Shown: positions 33,971-44,600, counted from the stretch's first letter. The stretch: DNA of 64,000 nt from Pseudomonadota bacterium (GCA_021849615.1 JAJZSQ010000003.1:1-64000); one strand, 5' to 3'. A program made the numbers and translations. Notes: generated by a model not told the origin, from the letters alone.

Positions 33971-36874
33971 ATGCCAGAGACGAAGATCACGATGCCCCGC
34001 AGCCGAACCGGGCTGCTCGGGGTCCTGCTGGGCCTGAGTCTGCCGGCCCTGGCGGCGGCGGGTGCGGGAAGTCCGCGCGATTTCGTGGCGGCACCGGTGA
34101 CCGTGACGGCGGCCAACCGCGCCCACTACATCGGGGTGCTGCCGACCTGGCGTCGCGTGTCACCGGTGGGTACACTGGTCAGCACGCCGAATTTCCCCAC
34201 CAAGGTGCTGCGCACCGGCGCACACGTGCTGGTGCTCGCCAACGGCTCGACACCCTTTCAGACCGTCACGTGGTACAGCCCGCAGCTGCGCCGCGAGGCA
34301 CGCCTTGCCGCGTTCTCGGCCGCCGCGCCGCACCAGCCTACCGTGCAGGCATTCGGAGGCGGTACGGCCATCGCGGTCGACCCCCGGCATGCCGGCGCGG
34401 GCGGCACCGTCTACAGCACGAACGAGCCGGCGAAAACCCGTGCGGCGCAGGCGCTCGCGGCCGAACGGGCGGAGCGCAATCCGCACCCGGTCGCCACCTC
34501 GGTCATCTCGCATCGGGACCTGTTTCAGGGGCTGGCCGCAGGCGCCCACGGCATCGTGTACGCCACCGGTGGGGCCTCCGACCGGGTGCTGGCGCTGCAG
34601 TTGCATCACGGCGCAGTGCGCGTGGTGCGCGAATATCCGCTGCAGTGGCAGGCGTTTCCGCACACGCAGTATCCGTACACCTACCAGGGCGATCACAGCC
34701 GCAAGCCCTACCTCTTCTATCCGGACTCCGTGGCCGTCGGGCCACACGGTGCGCATCTGTATGTGACCGGCATGCTCGCCAACAGCCTGGCGCGGATCGA
34801 CCTGCGCACCGGCCAGACCCGCTACGTCAACGTGGGGCCGTATCCGTTCGAAGTCGTGCTGGCCGATGGCGGGCGACGCCTCGCGGTGAGCAACTGGGCT
34901 GGAAGCGGCGTGACGATTCTCAGCCGGCGCACCCTGAAGGTGCTCGGTGTGGTGCCGACCGGCCCGAAGGTCGGCCCGCACACCGTGGCCGCCGGGGTGC
35001 ATCCGACCGCCATGGCGGCGGTTCCCGGCGGACCCGAGGTATGGGTCGCCAATGCGAACGATGACCAGATCGTCGAGGTCAATGCCCGCACGCTGCGCGC
35101 CGACCGCGCCATCAACGACGGCCCCTATGCGGGCGCACCGCCCGGCAGCTATCCCGATGCGCTGGCGGTGGGGGGCGGCAGACTGTTCGTCGCCAATGCT
35201 GGCAACGATGACGTTGCGGTGTATGAACTCGCCACCGGTCGGCGGCTCGGGCTCATCCCGACCGGCTGGTATCCGAGCGCACTGAGCATCTCGCACCAGA
35301 CGCTCTACGTGGTCGCCGCGAAGGGGTTCGGGACCGGACCGAACCTGCAGTGGCAGTACATCGGCAACATGATGCACGGTCTGCTGCAGAAAGTGCCTCT
35401 GCAGGGTCTCTCGCGCCACCTCGGGGCGTGGACGCACGCGAGTCTCTCGAACGACGGCTTTCTGCCGGCGCAGCGCGCCGCGCTCGCACAGAGCAATGCG
35501 CATGCGGCGGCGTTCGTGCGCCGCCACATCCACTACGTCGTGTTCATCCTGCGCGAGAACAAGACGTTCGATGAGGATATGGGCGAGTATCGGCCCGCCG
35601 GCGCCTGGGCCAACGCCCATTTCAATCTGTACGGGCCGAAGGAGCTGCCGAACCTGTACCGGCTGGCGTCCCATGACGTGCTGTTTGCCAACTTCATGGC
35701 GGACGGGGAAGTCACTGCGCAGGGACATCAGTGGACGGACGGTGCGTCGGATTCGGACGTGGTGCAGCGGCTCTGGCCCGAGTACTACTCCAACCGTGGC
35801 CTGATCTGGAACGCCGGTCCCGGCGGCACCGGGGCGCTGAGCCCCAAGGCGCGCGCCAGCCACGATGCGCTGGAGTACGCCCACCGGCAGCTCGGCGCGT
35901 TCGCCAATCCCTGGATCAGCTATCCGCAGCGGCTGTATCTGTTCAACAACCTGCTCGCGCATCACGTGTCGTTCGAGGACTTCGGGGAGAACCTCTCGCG
36001 CGCCCGCGACGGGGTGATCCGCCGCGCCATGCTCGCGCATGTCGATGAGACCTACCCGGGGTGGGATCGGATGATCCGCGACACCGAGCGGGTCTCCACC
36101 GCGATCGGCTGGCTCAAGGCGCATCCGGGCAAGGCGTTCCCGCACTTTGTGTTCATCTGGATTCCGGACGATCACACGGCGGGGGCGAGTCCGTGCTACT
36201 ACAGTCCGCCGTATTACGTGGCCGACAACGATCACGCCACGGCGCAGCTGCTGCACTACCTGTCTGGAACGCCCCAGTGGCGGCACATGGCCGTCTTCCT
36301 CACCGAGGATGATGCGCAGAGTGGCGCTGATCATATCAATGCGCACCGGACGCTCGCCCTGGCGATCGGTCCCTGGGTCAAGTCCGGTGACCTCGATACG
36401 CACCCGCTCTCTCAGGTGAACATCGTGCGCACCATCGAGACCGCCTTCGGCCTGCCGCCGATGTCGCAGTGGGATGCCAATGCCCAGGTGCTTTCCGGCA
36501 TCTGGGCGAGTTCGCCCCGCGAGGAGACCGTGCCGGTGCTGCCGATGCAGGTGCCGGTCCAGTTCAATGCCGGCAAGTGCAGCAATGAGCTGCTCCTGCG
36601 CCGCGAGGCGGGTGCGGCGGGGCACGCGTTGAGCACCACGTGGCTGCAGCGCCATACGAACCCGCGCGGACATGGCATCTCGCTCACGGCGAGCGAACGC
36701 TATACGCCGACGTCCATTCTGACCGTGGAAGGACCTGAGCAGATGCGTCAGGAGTGGATCGCGAGCAAGGGCGCACGCAGCTATAGTGCGTTCGAGCGGT
36801 ATCTGCGCGCCTATGCGGCTCGACGCGGCAACACGCTGGCGACCTACGAGGCCAACGACGGCGAAGTTCACTGA
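33971..36874 (+). CDS. Secreted bifunctional YncE-like beta-propeller / phosphoesterase
   Basis: 967 aa with a signal peptide (about 8-31, after MPETKIT). Residues about 45-490 are a seven-bladed YncE/YVTN-type propeller ('VYVTGMLANSLARIDLRTGQTRYVNVGPYPFEVVLADGGRRLAVSNW', 'VWVANANDDQIVEVNARTLRADRAI', 'LFVANAGNDDVAVYELATGRR'). Residues about 520-880 are a phosphoesterase/alkaline-phosphatase-superfamily domain ('VVFILRENKTFDEDMGEY', 'WIPDDHTAG', 'VFLTEDDAQSGADHINAHRT'), with metal-binding Asp/His residues in place. Similar fusions are known in proteobacteria and likely act on phospho-compounds in the periplasm. Substrate unknown; the propeller may position it. Good GGAGAG ribosome site. Confidence 0.9.
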   Translation: MPETKITMPRSRTGLLGVLLGLSLPALAAAGAGSPRDFVAAPVTVTAANRAHYIGVLPTWRRVSPVGTLVSTPNFPTKVLRTGAHVLVLANGSTPFQTVTWYSPQLRREARLAAFSAAAPHQPTVQAFGGGTAIAVDPRHAGAGGTVYSTNEPAKTRAAQALAAERAERNPHPVATSVISHRDLFQGLAAGAHGIVYATGGASDRVLALQLHHGAVRVVREYPLQWQAFPHTQYPYTYQGDHSRKPYLFYPDSVAVGPHGAHLYVTGMLANSLARIDLRTGQTRYVNVGPYPFEVVLADGGRRLAVSNWAGSGVTILSRRTLKVLGVVPTGPKVGPHTVAAGVHPTAMAAVPGGPEVWVANANDDQIVEVNARTLRADRAINDGPYAGAPPGSYPDALAVGGGRLFVANAGNDDVAVYELATGRRLGLIPTGWYPSALSISHQTLYVVAAKGFGTGPNLQWQYIGNMMHGLLQKVPLQGLSRHLGAWTHASLSNDGFLPAQRAALAQSNAHAAAFVRRHIHYVVFILRENKTFDEDMGEYRPAGAWANAHFNLYGPKELPNLYRLASHDVLFANFMADGEVTAQGHQWTDGASDSDVVQRLWPEYYSNRGLIWNAGPGGTGALSPKARASHDALEYAHRQLGAFANPWISYPQRLYLFNNLLAHHVSFEDFGENLSRARDGVIRRAMLAHVDETYPGWDRMIRDTERVSTAIGWLKAHPGKAFPHFVFIWIPDDHTAGASPCYYSPPYYVADNDHATAQLLHYLSGTPQWRHMAVFLTEDDAQSGADHINAHRTLALAIGPWVKSGDLDTHPLSQVNIVRTIETAFGLPPMSQWDANAQVLSGIWASSPREETVPVLPMQVPVQFNAGKCSNELLLRREAGAAGHALSTTWLQRHTNPRGHGISLTASERYTPTSILTVEGPEQMRQEWIASKGARSYSAFERYLRAYAARRGNTLATYEANDGEVH

Positions 36875-36879
36875 GCCGA

Positions 36880-36910
36880 CCGCACCCCGGGGCACAACCC
36901 CGGGGTGCGG
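36880..36910 (+). terminator. Strong hairpin terminator
   Basis: CCGCACCCCGGGG - CACAA - CCCCGGGGTGCGG, a perfect 13-base-pair stem starting 5 bases after the phosphoesterase stop codon. No T-run follows. Confidence 0.7.
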
Positions 36911-37113
36911 CACGCGGCCCTGGGCCGCGGCGGATTGCGCCGCGAAACCCCTCGTCGTACCGCAGCGCCGGGGCACCGGCCGCTCGAGGAGGCCAGGCTG
37001 CCGGGGGGCATCGCCAGGCCCCCGTTGCGCCATCGTGGCGAGGCTCTCCGGACGCCTTGGGCCGGACGAACCGTGATTTTTGCCATGGACGGCGGCGCGC
37101 CCAGGGACGCCGG

Positions 37114-37137
37114 TGCACACGTTCACAATCGTGTGCA
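37114..37137. promoter_or_regulatory. Inverted repeat upstream of GGDEF gene (possible operator)
   Basis: TGCACACG - TTCACAAT - CGTGTGCA: perfect 8-base arms around an 8-base centre, immediately before the AT-rich patch expected to contain the promoter. The layout is that of a dimeric repressor or activator site. No candidate regulator is adjacent. Confidence 0.4.
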
Positions 37138-37286
37138 AATGGAATAAAATCTTCCGGTTATGTAAAGACGCCGTTTACGCATCCGGCATAAGAAGAAAGG
37201 CATCGCCATTCCTGCCGCGGGCACCAGGGGTTCACGTACCGACACCACGCGCCGCACACCGTGCGGGGCGATTGATTGATATCGCC

Positions 37287-38387
37287 ATGAGATACATCGA
37301 ATCCAAAGAGCAAAGCGCCGAGTTGCTGCGCCTGACGCTGCCGCTGATGACGCGTCAGAGTGCCGCCTACCATCCGATCAGCTACACCATCTGGTATGAA
37401 CATCTCGCCGGCATCAATCCGCCGCTGAGCACCGCGCTCGCCGCCCGCATCGAGGCGAACGAGCCTCTGAACGACGACGAGGTGTACGGGCTGTACATGC
37501 GCCACGTGTCCGAGCGCGACGCGGCGGTGCTGGATGACCTACAGTCGCGCCTGCAGAACCTGCTCGATGACACCGCGCAGACCTTCAACAGCGCTGGCGA
37601 GGACACCGGACATTTCAGCCGCACCCTGCGCGAGAGCCGCTCGGATCTGACCGAGGAGGTCACGGTCGCGAAGATCCAGCAGGTCATCTCGCGCCTGCTG
37701 AGTGAGGCGCTGCGCATGGAGACCATGACGCAGATCCTCACCGAGAAGCTCGAGGGCCGCACGCAGGAGGTTAAGGCGCTCACGCAGCAGCTGCAGCGAG
37801 CACAGGCCGAGGCAGTGATCGATCCGCTCTGCGGCATCCACAACCGGCGCGGTTTTCTGCGCGAGGCCAAGGCAGTGCTCGAGACGGACAGCGGGCTCGC
37901 CGGCAGCGCCCTCGTGCTTGCCGACGTCGATCACTTCAAACAGATCAACGACACCTTCGGACATGTGCTCGGCGACAAGGTGTTGCGCAGCATCGCCGGG
38001 ATCTTCCGCGACAGCATCAAGGGCCGGGACATCGCGGCGCGCATCGGCGGGGAGGAATTCGCACTCCTACTGCCGCAGACGACGCTCGAGGGGGCGCGCA
38101 CCGTGGCTGAGCAGATCCGCTCGACCATCTCGCGGGGGCGTATCTGCCGCGACCAGAACCGCGAGACCATCGGCACGATCACCGTGTCGCTCGGTGTGGC
38201 CGCGGGAGCACCGGGCGAGTCGCTCGACACGCTGATGTTCCGAGCCGACCAGGCGCTCTATGCGGCCAAGCGTGCCGGTCGCAATCAGGTCTGTGTCGAG
38301 TCGCCCGAAGCGCAGCGGCTCGGGAACGACGAGGCGCACATGGAGCTGCTCGCCAAGACGCTCGGCGAGGGCGGTTCCGCTCCTTAG
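37287..38387 (+). CDS. Soluble diguanylate cyclase (GGDEF)
   Basis: 366 aa from ATG 37287; upstream residues in the open frame do not look natural. The N-terminal 190 residues are all-helical ('PISYTIWYEHLAGINPPLSTALAARI', then a coiled coil to about 200) without membrane segments, a type often seen in cytoplasmic cyclases. The GGDEF domain (about 205-340) has 'DPLCGIHNRRGF', 'ADVDHFKQINDTFGH' and active-site 'GGEEF', so c-di-GMP synthesis from GTP is expected. The inhibitory I-site reads KGRD rather than RxxD, suggesting loss of product inhibition. Confidence 0.9.
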   Translation: MRYIESKEQSAELLRLTLPLMTRQSAAYHPISYTIWYEHLAGINPPLSTALAARIEANEPLNDDEVYGLYMRHVSERDAAVLDDLQSRLQNLLDDTAQTFNSAGEDTGHFSRTLRESRSDLTEEVTVAKIQQVISRLLSEALRMETMTQILTEKLEGRTQEVKALTQQLQRAQAEAVIDPLCGIHNRRGFLREAKAVLETDSGLAGSALVLADVDHFKQINDTFGHVLGDKVLRSIAGIFRDSIKGRDIAARIGGEEFALLLPQTTLEGARTVAEQIRSTISRGRICRDQNRETIGTITVSLGVAAGAPGESLDTLMFRADQALYAAKRAGRNQVCVESPEAQRLGNDEAHMELLAKTLGEGGSAP

Positions 38388-38603
38388 CACGCGGCCGGCG
38401 CATCCTCCGGGGGGGGACTCTATCGACACCGGTGCGGTGAGCCGCTCGGATCTTGAGAGACGGGGGGGTGTTCCGCGGCTCGAACAGCCCGACGGCGATC
38501 GCAGCCGACGCGAGGCGCTCCGTCGGAAAGGCGGCCGGGTTCGGCGCATACTTGCGCGACGAATCCGGCGGGTTCGCATCCCCGCCGCAGCGGAGGCATG
38601 CCC

Positions 38604-40046
38604 ATGTCCACCCCGGTATCCGGCATGGTCGGGGAAAATAACGCAGACGGTAGCGCGGCCGTGTCCGGCGCAAACGGCCGGTTGGTGAATGAGATCGCAA
38701 CCCGGGTCGGTTCGCTCGGGGTCGAAGTCGCCGACATCGCCGCGCAGCTCGAGGAGCTCACCACGCGGGTCTCGGGTCAGGCCGCGCAGTTCGAGGAACT
38801 GCACCAGTCGACCGAGGCCATGGTCACGGGCAACCGGGATATCGATCGGGCCGCGCGCGAGGCGCAGCAGGCCGCCTCCACGGCCGGCGCGGAGATCGCC
38901 GAGTCGCGCGAACTGCTCGGCAAGGCACTCGAGCACATCGGTGCGCTCACCGGCGCGGTGCGGCGGATCGAGGAACGTCTGGGGTCCTTCGGGGCGGTGT
39001 TGAAGGAGATCACCTCCGTTTCCGCCTCCATCGAGGACATCGCCAGACAGACGCGGCTGTTGTCGCTGAATGCCGGTATCGAAGCGGCGCGCGCCGGGGA
39101 GGCGGGACGGGGCTTCGCGGTGGTGGCTGGCGAGGTGAAGAACCTCGCCGAAGGCACGCGTGCGGCCACCGAGCGAATCACCAGCACTGTACGCTCGCTC
39201 ACCATACAGATTGAGGGGCTGATCGGTGAAAGCGGCGCTGCGGCCCGCCACGCCGGACAGGCCGGTCAGGGGGCCGAGGCCGTGCACGGGGTCGTCAACC
39301 GCGCGCACGGCGCATTCTCCACGGTGCGCCGGGAGATCGATGCCATCGCACGGGCGGCGGCTGCGAATTTGGAGTCGTGCAATGCGACACTGGAGGAACT
39401 CGGCACCTTGGCCGAGGGCGTGCAGCGGTCCTCGGGCAACCTCGCGCAGGCCGATCAGCGGGTCGAGCGGCTGCTCGGGGTGAGCGAGGCGCTGATCGGC
39501 CTGATCGCCGCGAGCGGCGTCGAGACTGCCGATACGCCGATCATCCGGCTCGGCATGGATGCCGCGCAGCGCATCGGCAAGCTCTTCGAGACGGCGATTG
39601 CGCGCGGGGAGATCACCGAGGCGCAGCTGTTCGATGAGCGCTACCGGGAGATCCCCGGCACCAATCCGAAGCAATATCTGACCGACTACGTCGCGTTCAC
39701 CGACCGCGTGCTGCCGGCGCTGCAGGATCCTCTGCAGGGCGCCGACCCGCGTATCATCTTCTGCGTTGCCTGGGCGCGCGGCGGGTATCTGCCAACGCAC
39801 AATCCGCAGTACCACCAGCCGCAGAGCCGCGACCCGGTGTGGAATGCCGCGCACTGCCGCAATCGCCGGATCTTCAAGGACCGGGCCGTGCAGAAGGTGG
39901 CGCGCAGCACCCAACCGTTTCTGCTGCAGACCTATCGGCGCGACATGGGCGGCGGACAGTTCGTGCTGATGAAGGATCTCTCGGCGCCGATCTGGGTCAA
40001 CGGTCGGCACTGGGGCGCCTTTCGCATCGGGTATCGTCAGTCATAG
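38604..40046 (+). CDS. Soluble chemoreceptor with C-terminal sensory domain
   Basis: 480 aa. The track starts at ATG 38598, but GGAGG lies right against that ATG and 7 bases before the next one (38604), so 38604 is the better start. There is no membrane segment. Residues about 25-330 are a coiled-coil methyl-accepting signalling domain, with the hairpin tip '[43 protein letters not shown]' that binds CheA and CheW. Residues about 345-480 form a distinct domain ('[18 protein letters not shown]', '[18 protein letters not shown]', '[39 protein letters not shown]'), probably a Cache/PAS-like sensor. Sensing at the C-terminus is the reverse of the usual order. No che genes are in the window. Confidence 0.85.
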   Translation: MSTPVSGMVGENNADGSAAVSGANGRLVNEIATRVGSLGVEVADIAAQLEELTTRVSGQAAQFEELHQSTEAMVTGNRDIDRAAREAQQAASTAGAEIAESRELLGKALEHIGALTGAVRRIEERLGSFGAVLKEITSVSASIEDIARQTRLLSLNAGIEAARAGEAGRGFAVVAGEVKNLAEGTRAATERITSTVRSLTIQIEGLIGESGAAARHAGQAGQGAEAVHGVVNRAHGAFSTVRREIDAIARAAAANLESCNATLEELGTLAEGVQRSSGNLAQADQRVERLLGVSEALIGLIAASGVETADTPIIRLGMDAAQRIGKLFETAIARGEITEAQLFDERYREIPGTNPKQYLTDYVAFTDRVLPALQDPLQGADPRIIFCVAWARGGYLPTHNPQYHQPQSRDPVWNAAHCRNRRIFKDRAVQKVARSTQPFLLQTYRRDMGGGQFVLMKDLSAPIWVNGRHWGAFRIGYRQS

Positions 40047-40190
40047 GCTCGCCGTGCCGCTGCCCGAGGCGGCTCAGAGGCGCTCGAGAAGGTCGACGGC
40101 GAGATTCAGCGAGTCCCAGACGATCCCAACGGCGGTGGGCACGCCCGTTGAGGTGATGTCGACGACGCCGTGCAGCGCGCATCGACCGGC

Positions 40191-40773
40191 TTAGGCGAGC
40201 AGTTCGTGCCGGTGGCGGCGTGCGTACGCGAGCGCAATGCGCTCATCGGTGCGCGCCGCGGCGCGCTCGGCGGCATTGAACTCGTCGGGCGGGATGGCGG
40301 TGACGCGCACGGGCGCGGTGCCGCTCAGGTAGTCGCCAAGCTCGCGGGCCACGGCGGGCGTGGCATCTAGGACGCGGCCCGGATAAAACGGGCCGCGGTC
40401 ATCGACCATCGCGATCGCCACCCGGTCGTTGCGGCGGTTGCGGATGCGCACCCAGGTCCCAAACGGCAGCGTCTTGCTCGCGACGCGCGCAGCGTCAGGA
40501 CCGAAGGGCACCTCGCTCGCCGTCGGCCGTCCCACCGAGTGCAGTCCGTACCAGGAGGCGATGCCCTCGGCCCGAAAGCCGGCGGCCGAGGCAAGTACGC
40601 GATAACACCCATAACCCCTGACGCAGTAGCCGTCGTGCGGGGCTCGAGGCGCAGCCGGCGAGTACGGCGGCGGCGAGGGCACCCCAGAGGATCCTGCGAA
40701 CCGGTGTGCCCCCGCGAGGCGGGCGGCCGCTACCGCCGGTCCGTGCATCCGCCCGTCGTTGGGAGTGATGCAT
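40191..40773 (-). pseudogene. rlpA: RlpA-family lipoprotein split by a frameshift
   Basis: The 3' frame encodes a double-psi beta-barrel: 'GIASWYGLHSVGRPTASEVPFGPDAARVASKTLPFGTWVRIRNRRNDRVAIAMVDDRGPFYPGRVLD', as in septal-ring lytic transglycosylase RlpA. It has no sensible start or signal. In the adjacent frame, beginning at ATG 40773 with GGAGG about 10 bases upstream, is a perfect lipoprotein signal ('RRILWGALAAAVLAGCASSP', lipobox LAGC). The two join if one base is gained or lost near 40638-40650. RlpA cleaves naked glycan strands at the outer membrane or septum. This is either an inactive allele or a sequencing/assembly error. It follows the SDR gene on the same strand by 22 bases. Confidence 0.75.
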
Positions 40774-40794
40774 CGCCGGGCAGCCTCCGCGCTA

Positions 40795-41553
40795 TCAGTG
40801 CACGTACGACCCGGCGTTGACGTCGATCGTGCAGCCGGTTGCGTGATCGGCCAGACCGCTGGCCAGAAAGACCACGATGGGTGCGACGTCGCGCGGCTCG
40901 GTGAGGCGGGTGAGGGCGATGTCCGAGCTGGCGTACGCCTCGCCGTACTGGCGGATGAAGTCCTCGGCCATCTCGGTGCGCGTGAATCCCGGCGCAACGT
41001 TGAACGCGAGCACGCCGGCCTTGCCGTAGCCGCGCGCGATCGAGCGGGTGAGTGCGACCAGACCGGCCTTCGAGGCGGCGTACGCGAGATAGTGCGGCTG
41101 ATCGCCACGGAACGCTGCGCGCGAGCTGATGTTGATGATCCGGCCGCCGCCCTGGGCGCTGAAGTGCTCGACGGCGAGTTTGCTCAAGATGCCTGGGGCG
41201 CGCAGGTTGGTCGCGAGCGTCGCGTCCCAGTCGCCCACCCACTGATCGAGTGGCGCCTCGGGCGCACTCGAGAGGGCGATGCCGGCATTGTTCACCAGCG
41301 TGTGCACGCGGCCGAAGCGCTCGATGACGCGGCTCCAAAGTCCGGCGCACGCTTCGGGCTGCGCGAGGTCGGCCTGGAAGATCTCGGCGTTCGCGCCGAG
41401 TTCGCCCGCCAGCGCCTCGGCCGGTGCGCGCTGGCGATGATAGTGCACGGCCACCAGCGCACCGGCCTCGGCCATCGCGCGCGCGATCGCCGCGCCGATG
41501 CCCCGGCTCGCCCCGCTCACCAGCACCGCCGTGCCGGTCAAATCGATCCGCAT
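40795..41553 (-). CDS. Short-chain dehydrogenase/reductase (SDR)
   Basis: 252 aa from ATG 41553, with GGAGAGCGGAG upstream; the frame from 41607 is longer but unlikely. 'TAVLVSGASRGIGAAIARAMAEAGALVAVHY' is the Rossmann TGxxxGIG motif, 'LVNNAGIAL' is NNAG, 'NISSRAAF' carries the catalytic Ser and 'YLAYAASKAG' is YxxxK. It has the size and pattern of classical FabG-type SDRs reducing 3-oxo compounds or sugars with NADP(H). Substrate unknown. It is divergent from the oxoprolinase gene (91-base gap) and may be co-transcribed with the broken rlpA. Confidence 0.88.
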   Translation of the reverse strand: MRIDLTGTAVLVSGASRGIGAAIARAMAEAGALVAVHYHRQRAPAEALAGELGANAEIFQADLAQPEACAGLWSRVIERFGRVHTLVNNAGIALSSAPEAPLDQWVGDWDATLATNLRAPGILSKLAVEHFSAQGGGRIINISSRAAFRGDQPHYLAYAASKAGLVALTRSIARGYGKAGVLAFNVAPGFTRTEMAEDFIRQYGEAYASSDIALTRLTEPRDVAPIVVFLASGLADHATGCTIDVNAGSYVH

Positions 41554-41644
41554 GCTCCGCTCTCCGGTGAGTCTCGCTGCACGTGAGTCTAGCATCACCC
41601 TGGCCACTGCCCATGCGCGCGAGAGGGCCTGCTAAGATCCCGCG

Positions 41645-44600
41645 ATGAACGCGTGGCAGTTCTGGATCGACCGCGGGGGAACGTTCACCGACGTCATCGG
41701 TCTGGCACCCGACGGACGGCTGCACGTGCGCAAGGTGCTCTCGCGTCAAGTCGAGACGCACGGCGCGCAGGACGCGGGCATCCTCGGGATACGACGCATC
41801 CTCGAGAGCGAGTGCGGACCGCGTGATCGGTTCGAGGGGTGTATCCAGTCGGTCAAGGTTGGTACGACGGTCGCCACCAATGCGCTGCTAGAGCGCCAGG
41901 GCGCCGACGTACTGCTGGTGACGACCGCCGGCCATGCCGATGCGCTCGTCATCGGCTACCAGAACCGTCCGGACATCTTTGCGCGGCACATCGTGCTGCC
42001 GGAGCGGTTGTACTCGCAGGTGATCGAGGCCGAGGAGCGCCTCGATGCGCTTGGCCGCGTGCTGACACCGCTCGAGGAGCCACCTCTGGAGGCGCAACTT
42101 CGGGCCGCCCATGCGCGCGGCGTGCGTTCAGTGGCCATCGTGTTCCTGCACGGATGGCAGCATCCTCGGCACGAGCGTCGGGCCGCAGCACTCGCCCGGC
42201 GCATCGGCTTCGAGGAGGTGTCGGTGTCCCATGAACTTTCCCCGCTGGTGCGATTCGTTGCGCGCGGGGATACCACGGTGCTGAACGCGTACCTCGCGTC
42301 ACCGCTGGGTGCGTATCTGGAGGGTCTCGCCGCGCAGCTGCGTGCGCTCGATCCCGGTGCGCGCCTCGAACTGATGCAGAGCAACGGCGGTCTGGCGGCG
42401 CTCGAGCGCTTCCGGGCACTCGCCAGCGTGCTCTCCGGACCGGCGGGCGGCCTGATCGGCATGGCCTGGATCGGCGCGCATGCCGGCATCGAGCGGCTGA
42501 TCGGCTTCGACATGGGCGGCACCTCCACTGACGTCTCGCTGCTCGATGGGGCGGTGCCGCGGCGGTTCGAACATCTCATCGCCGGCGTGCGGCTGCAGCA
42601 GACCATGCTCGATGTGCACACGATCGCGGCCGGCGGCGGCTCCGTTCTGGCGGTGTGCGATGGGCGGCTCGCCGTCGGCCCGGCCTCGGCCGGATCGGCG
42701 CCGGGGCCGGCCTGTTACGGGCGCGGCGGCCCGCTGACGCTGACGGATGCGCAGGTGCTGCTCGGGCGGCTGCGCCCTGATACGCTGCCGGCGCTCTTCG
42801 GTGCGCAGGGCGATGCGCCGATCGAGCGAGAGCGCGTGGCGCAGGAGTTCAATGCGCTCTGCGCCGCGGTGCCAGGCGGCGCACAGCATTCGGCGGAGGC
42901 GCTCGCGGGCGCGTTTCTCGACGTCGCGGTCGAGTCGATGGCCAATGCCATCCGGGAGGTCTCGACGCGCCAGGGACTCGATGCGGCCGAGTTCACCCTC
43001 TTTTGTTTCGGTGGCGCGGCGGGGCAGCATGCCTGCCGTGTGGCCGCCGCGGCGGGTATGCACCGCGTGCTGGTGCACCCGCTCGCCAGCGTGTTGTCCG
43101 CCTTCGGCATCGGCGTCGCCGACCGTCTGGCGGTGCGCCGCGCCAGCCTGCGGCTGCCGCTCGATCCGGCGGCGCTCGAGGCCGCAGGCGCGCGGCTCGC
43201 GGAGCTCGAGCGGGCCGCGCGCGAGGAACTCTCGCCCTACGGTGCGGCGGCGACTTCGCAGGCCGTGCACCTGCTCGAAGTGCGCGCCGGCGACAGCGAC
43301 ACCACATTCTCGCTGCCGCTCGCAGCTCAGGCGGCCGTGCGCGCGGCGTTCGATGAGGAGCACCTGCGCCGCTTCGGATTTGCGACTGCGGCACTCGAGA
43401 TCATCATCGAGGCGGTGCGCGCCGAAGTGCGCATGCCCTCGCTCGTCCCCGGCACGCTGCGCATGCCCGAGGAGCCGCTCGGGACGGTGCTGCCATCGCG
43501 CGCGCCGGTCTGGTTCGACGGGCAGTGGCGCGAGGTACCGCTAGCGGCGGTCGATGGACCGCAGGACTTCCTCGAGGGGCCCGCGCTCATCGTCGGACGG
43601 CACTCGACCGTCGTGCTCGAGCCGGGATGGCGCGCGCAGCGGCGGGCCGACGGACAGTGGTTGCTCGAGCGCACCGCCGCGGCCGTCGCGGCGCTGCCCG
43701 GCGTGCAGAGCGGCCCCGAGATGCGGCCCGATCCGGCGCGGATCGAGATTTTCAACAACCTCTACATGCACATCGCCGAGCAGATGGGCGAGGTGCTCAG
43801 GGCGACCGCCCAGTCGGTGAACATCAAGGAGCGGCTCGATTACTCCTGCGCGCTGTTCGATGCGCGCGGTGGACTCATCGCCAATGCCCCGCACATGCCG
43901 GTGCATCTGGGTTCGATGGGCGCGAGCGTGCGCTCGGTCATCGAGGCGCGCCGCGGCGCGATGCGCCGCGGCGATGCCTGGTTGCTCAACAGCCCCTATC
44001 ACGGCGGAACGCATCTGCCGGACATGACGGTCGTGACGCCGGTCTTTTTGTCCGCTGGCGATGCGCCGGACTGTTTCGTCGCCTCGCGCGCCCACCACGC
44101 CGACATCGGCGGCAGTACGCCGGGCTCGATGCCGCCGTTCAGCCGCAGCATCGAGGAGGAGGGAGTGCTCTTCGAGTGCTTCCATCTGCTCGAGTCGGGG
44201 CGGCTGCGCGAGAGTGAGCTGCGTGCGGCGCTCGCCGCTGGGCCGTATCCAGCGCGCCGCCCGGATCAGAACGTGGCGGACCTGCGCGCGCAATTGGCGG
44301 CAAATGCCCGCGGCATCGCCGAGATCGAGCGCGCCGTGGCGCGTCACGGATTGACACGGGTGCGCGACTACATGGCGCATGTGCAGGCGAACGCCGCCGA
44401 GTGCATGCGCGAGGCGATCGCACGGCTGCGCTCGGGCTCGTACCGGTACGAACTCGATGACGGCGCGGTGATCGCGGTCGACGTGCGCATCGAGGGCGGC
44501 CGGGCGCACATCGACTTCGCGGGCACCTCCGCGGTACACCCGGGGAATTTCAATGCGCCGCGGGCCGTGTGCCTCGCGGCGGTGGTGTACGTGTTCCGTA

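Larger units (their letters stand above)
36875..37286. other. Intergenic region with two hairpins and an AT-rich promoter patch
   Basis: About 410 bases. After the terminator hairpin comes a second GC hairpin (CGCGGCCC/GGGCCGCG, near 36914-36930). An 8-base inverted repeat lies at 37114-37137, then an AT-rich patch (ATGGAATAAAATC, 37138-37150) that is a plausible promoter for the diguanylate cyclase. Confidence 0.4.

Noticed and set aside
34160-37138. 992-aa minus-strand frame
   Set aside because: It is the mirror of the propeller-phosphoesterase gene, rich in Arg/His/Gly/Val as expected from antisense of high-GC coding DNA. The plus-strand frame has recognisable domains and a signal peptide.
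38067-40010. 647-aa minus-strand frame
   Set aside because: Antisense to the diguanylate cyclase and the chemoreceptor, both clearly coding.
40074-40190. 39-codon protein-like stretch after the RlpA stop, same frame (…ALHGVVDITSTGVPTAVGIVWDSLNLAVDLLERL)
   Set aside because: It looks protein-like but has no start codon or ribosome site between the TAA and its own TGA. It could be a remnant of a longer RlpA or of a lost gene; evidence is too thin to list.
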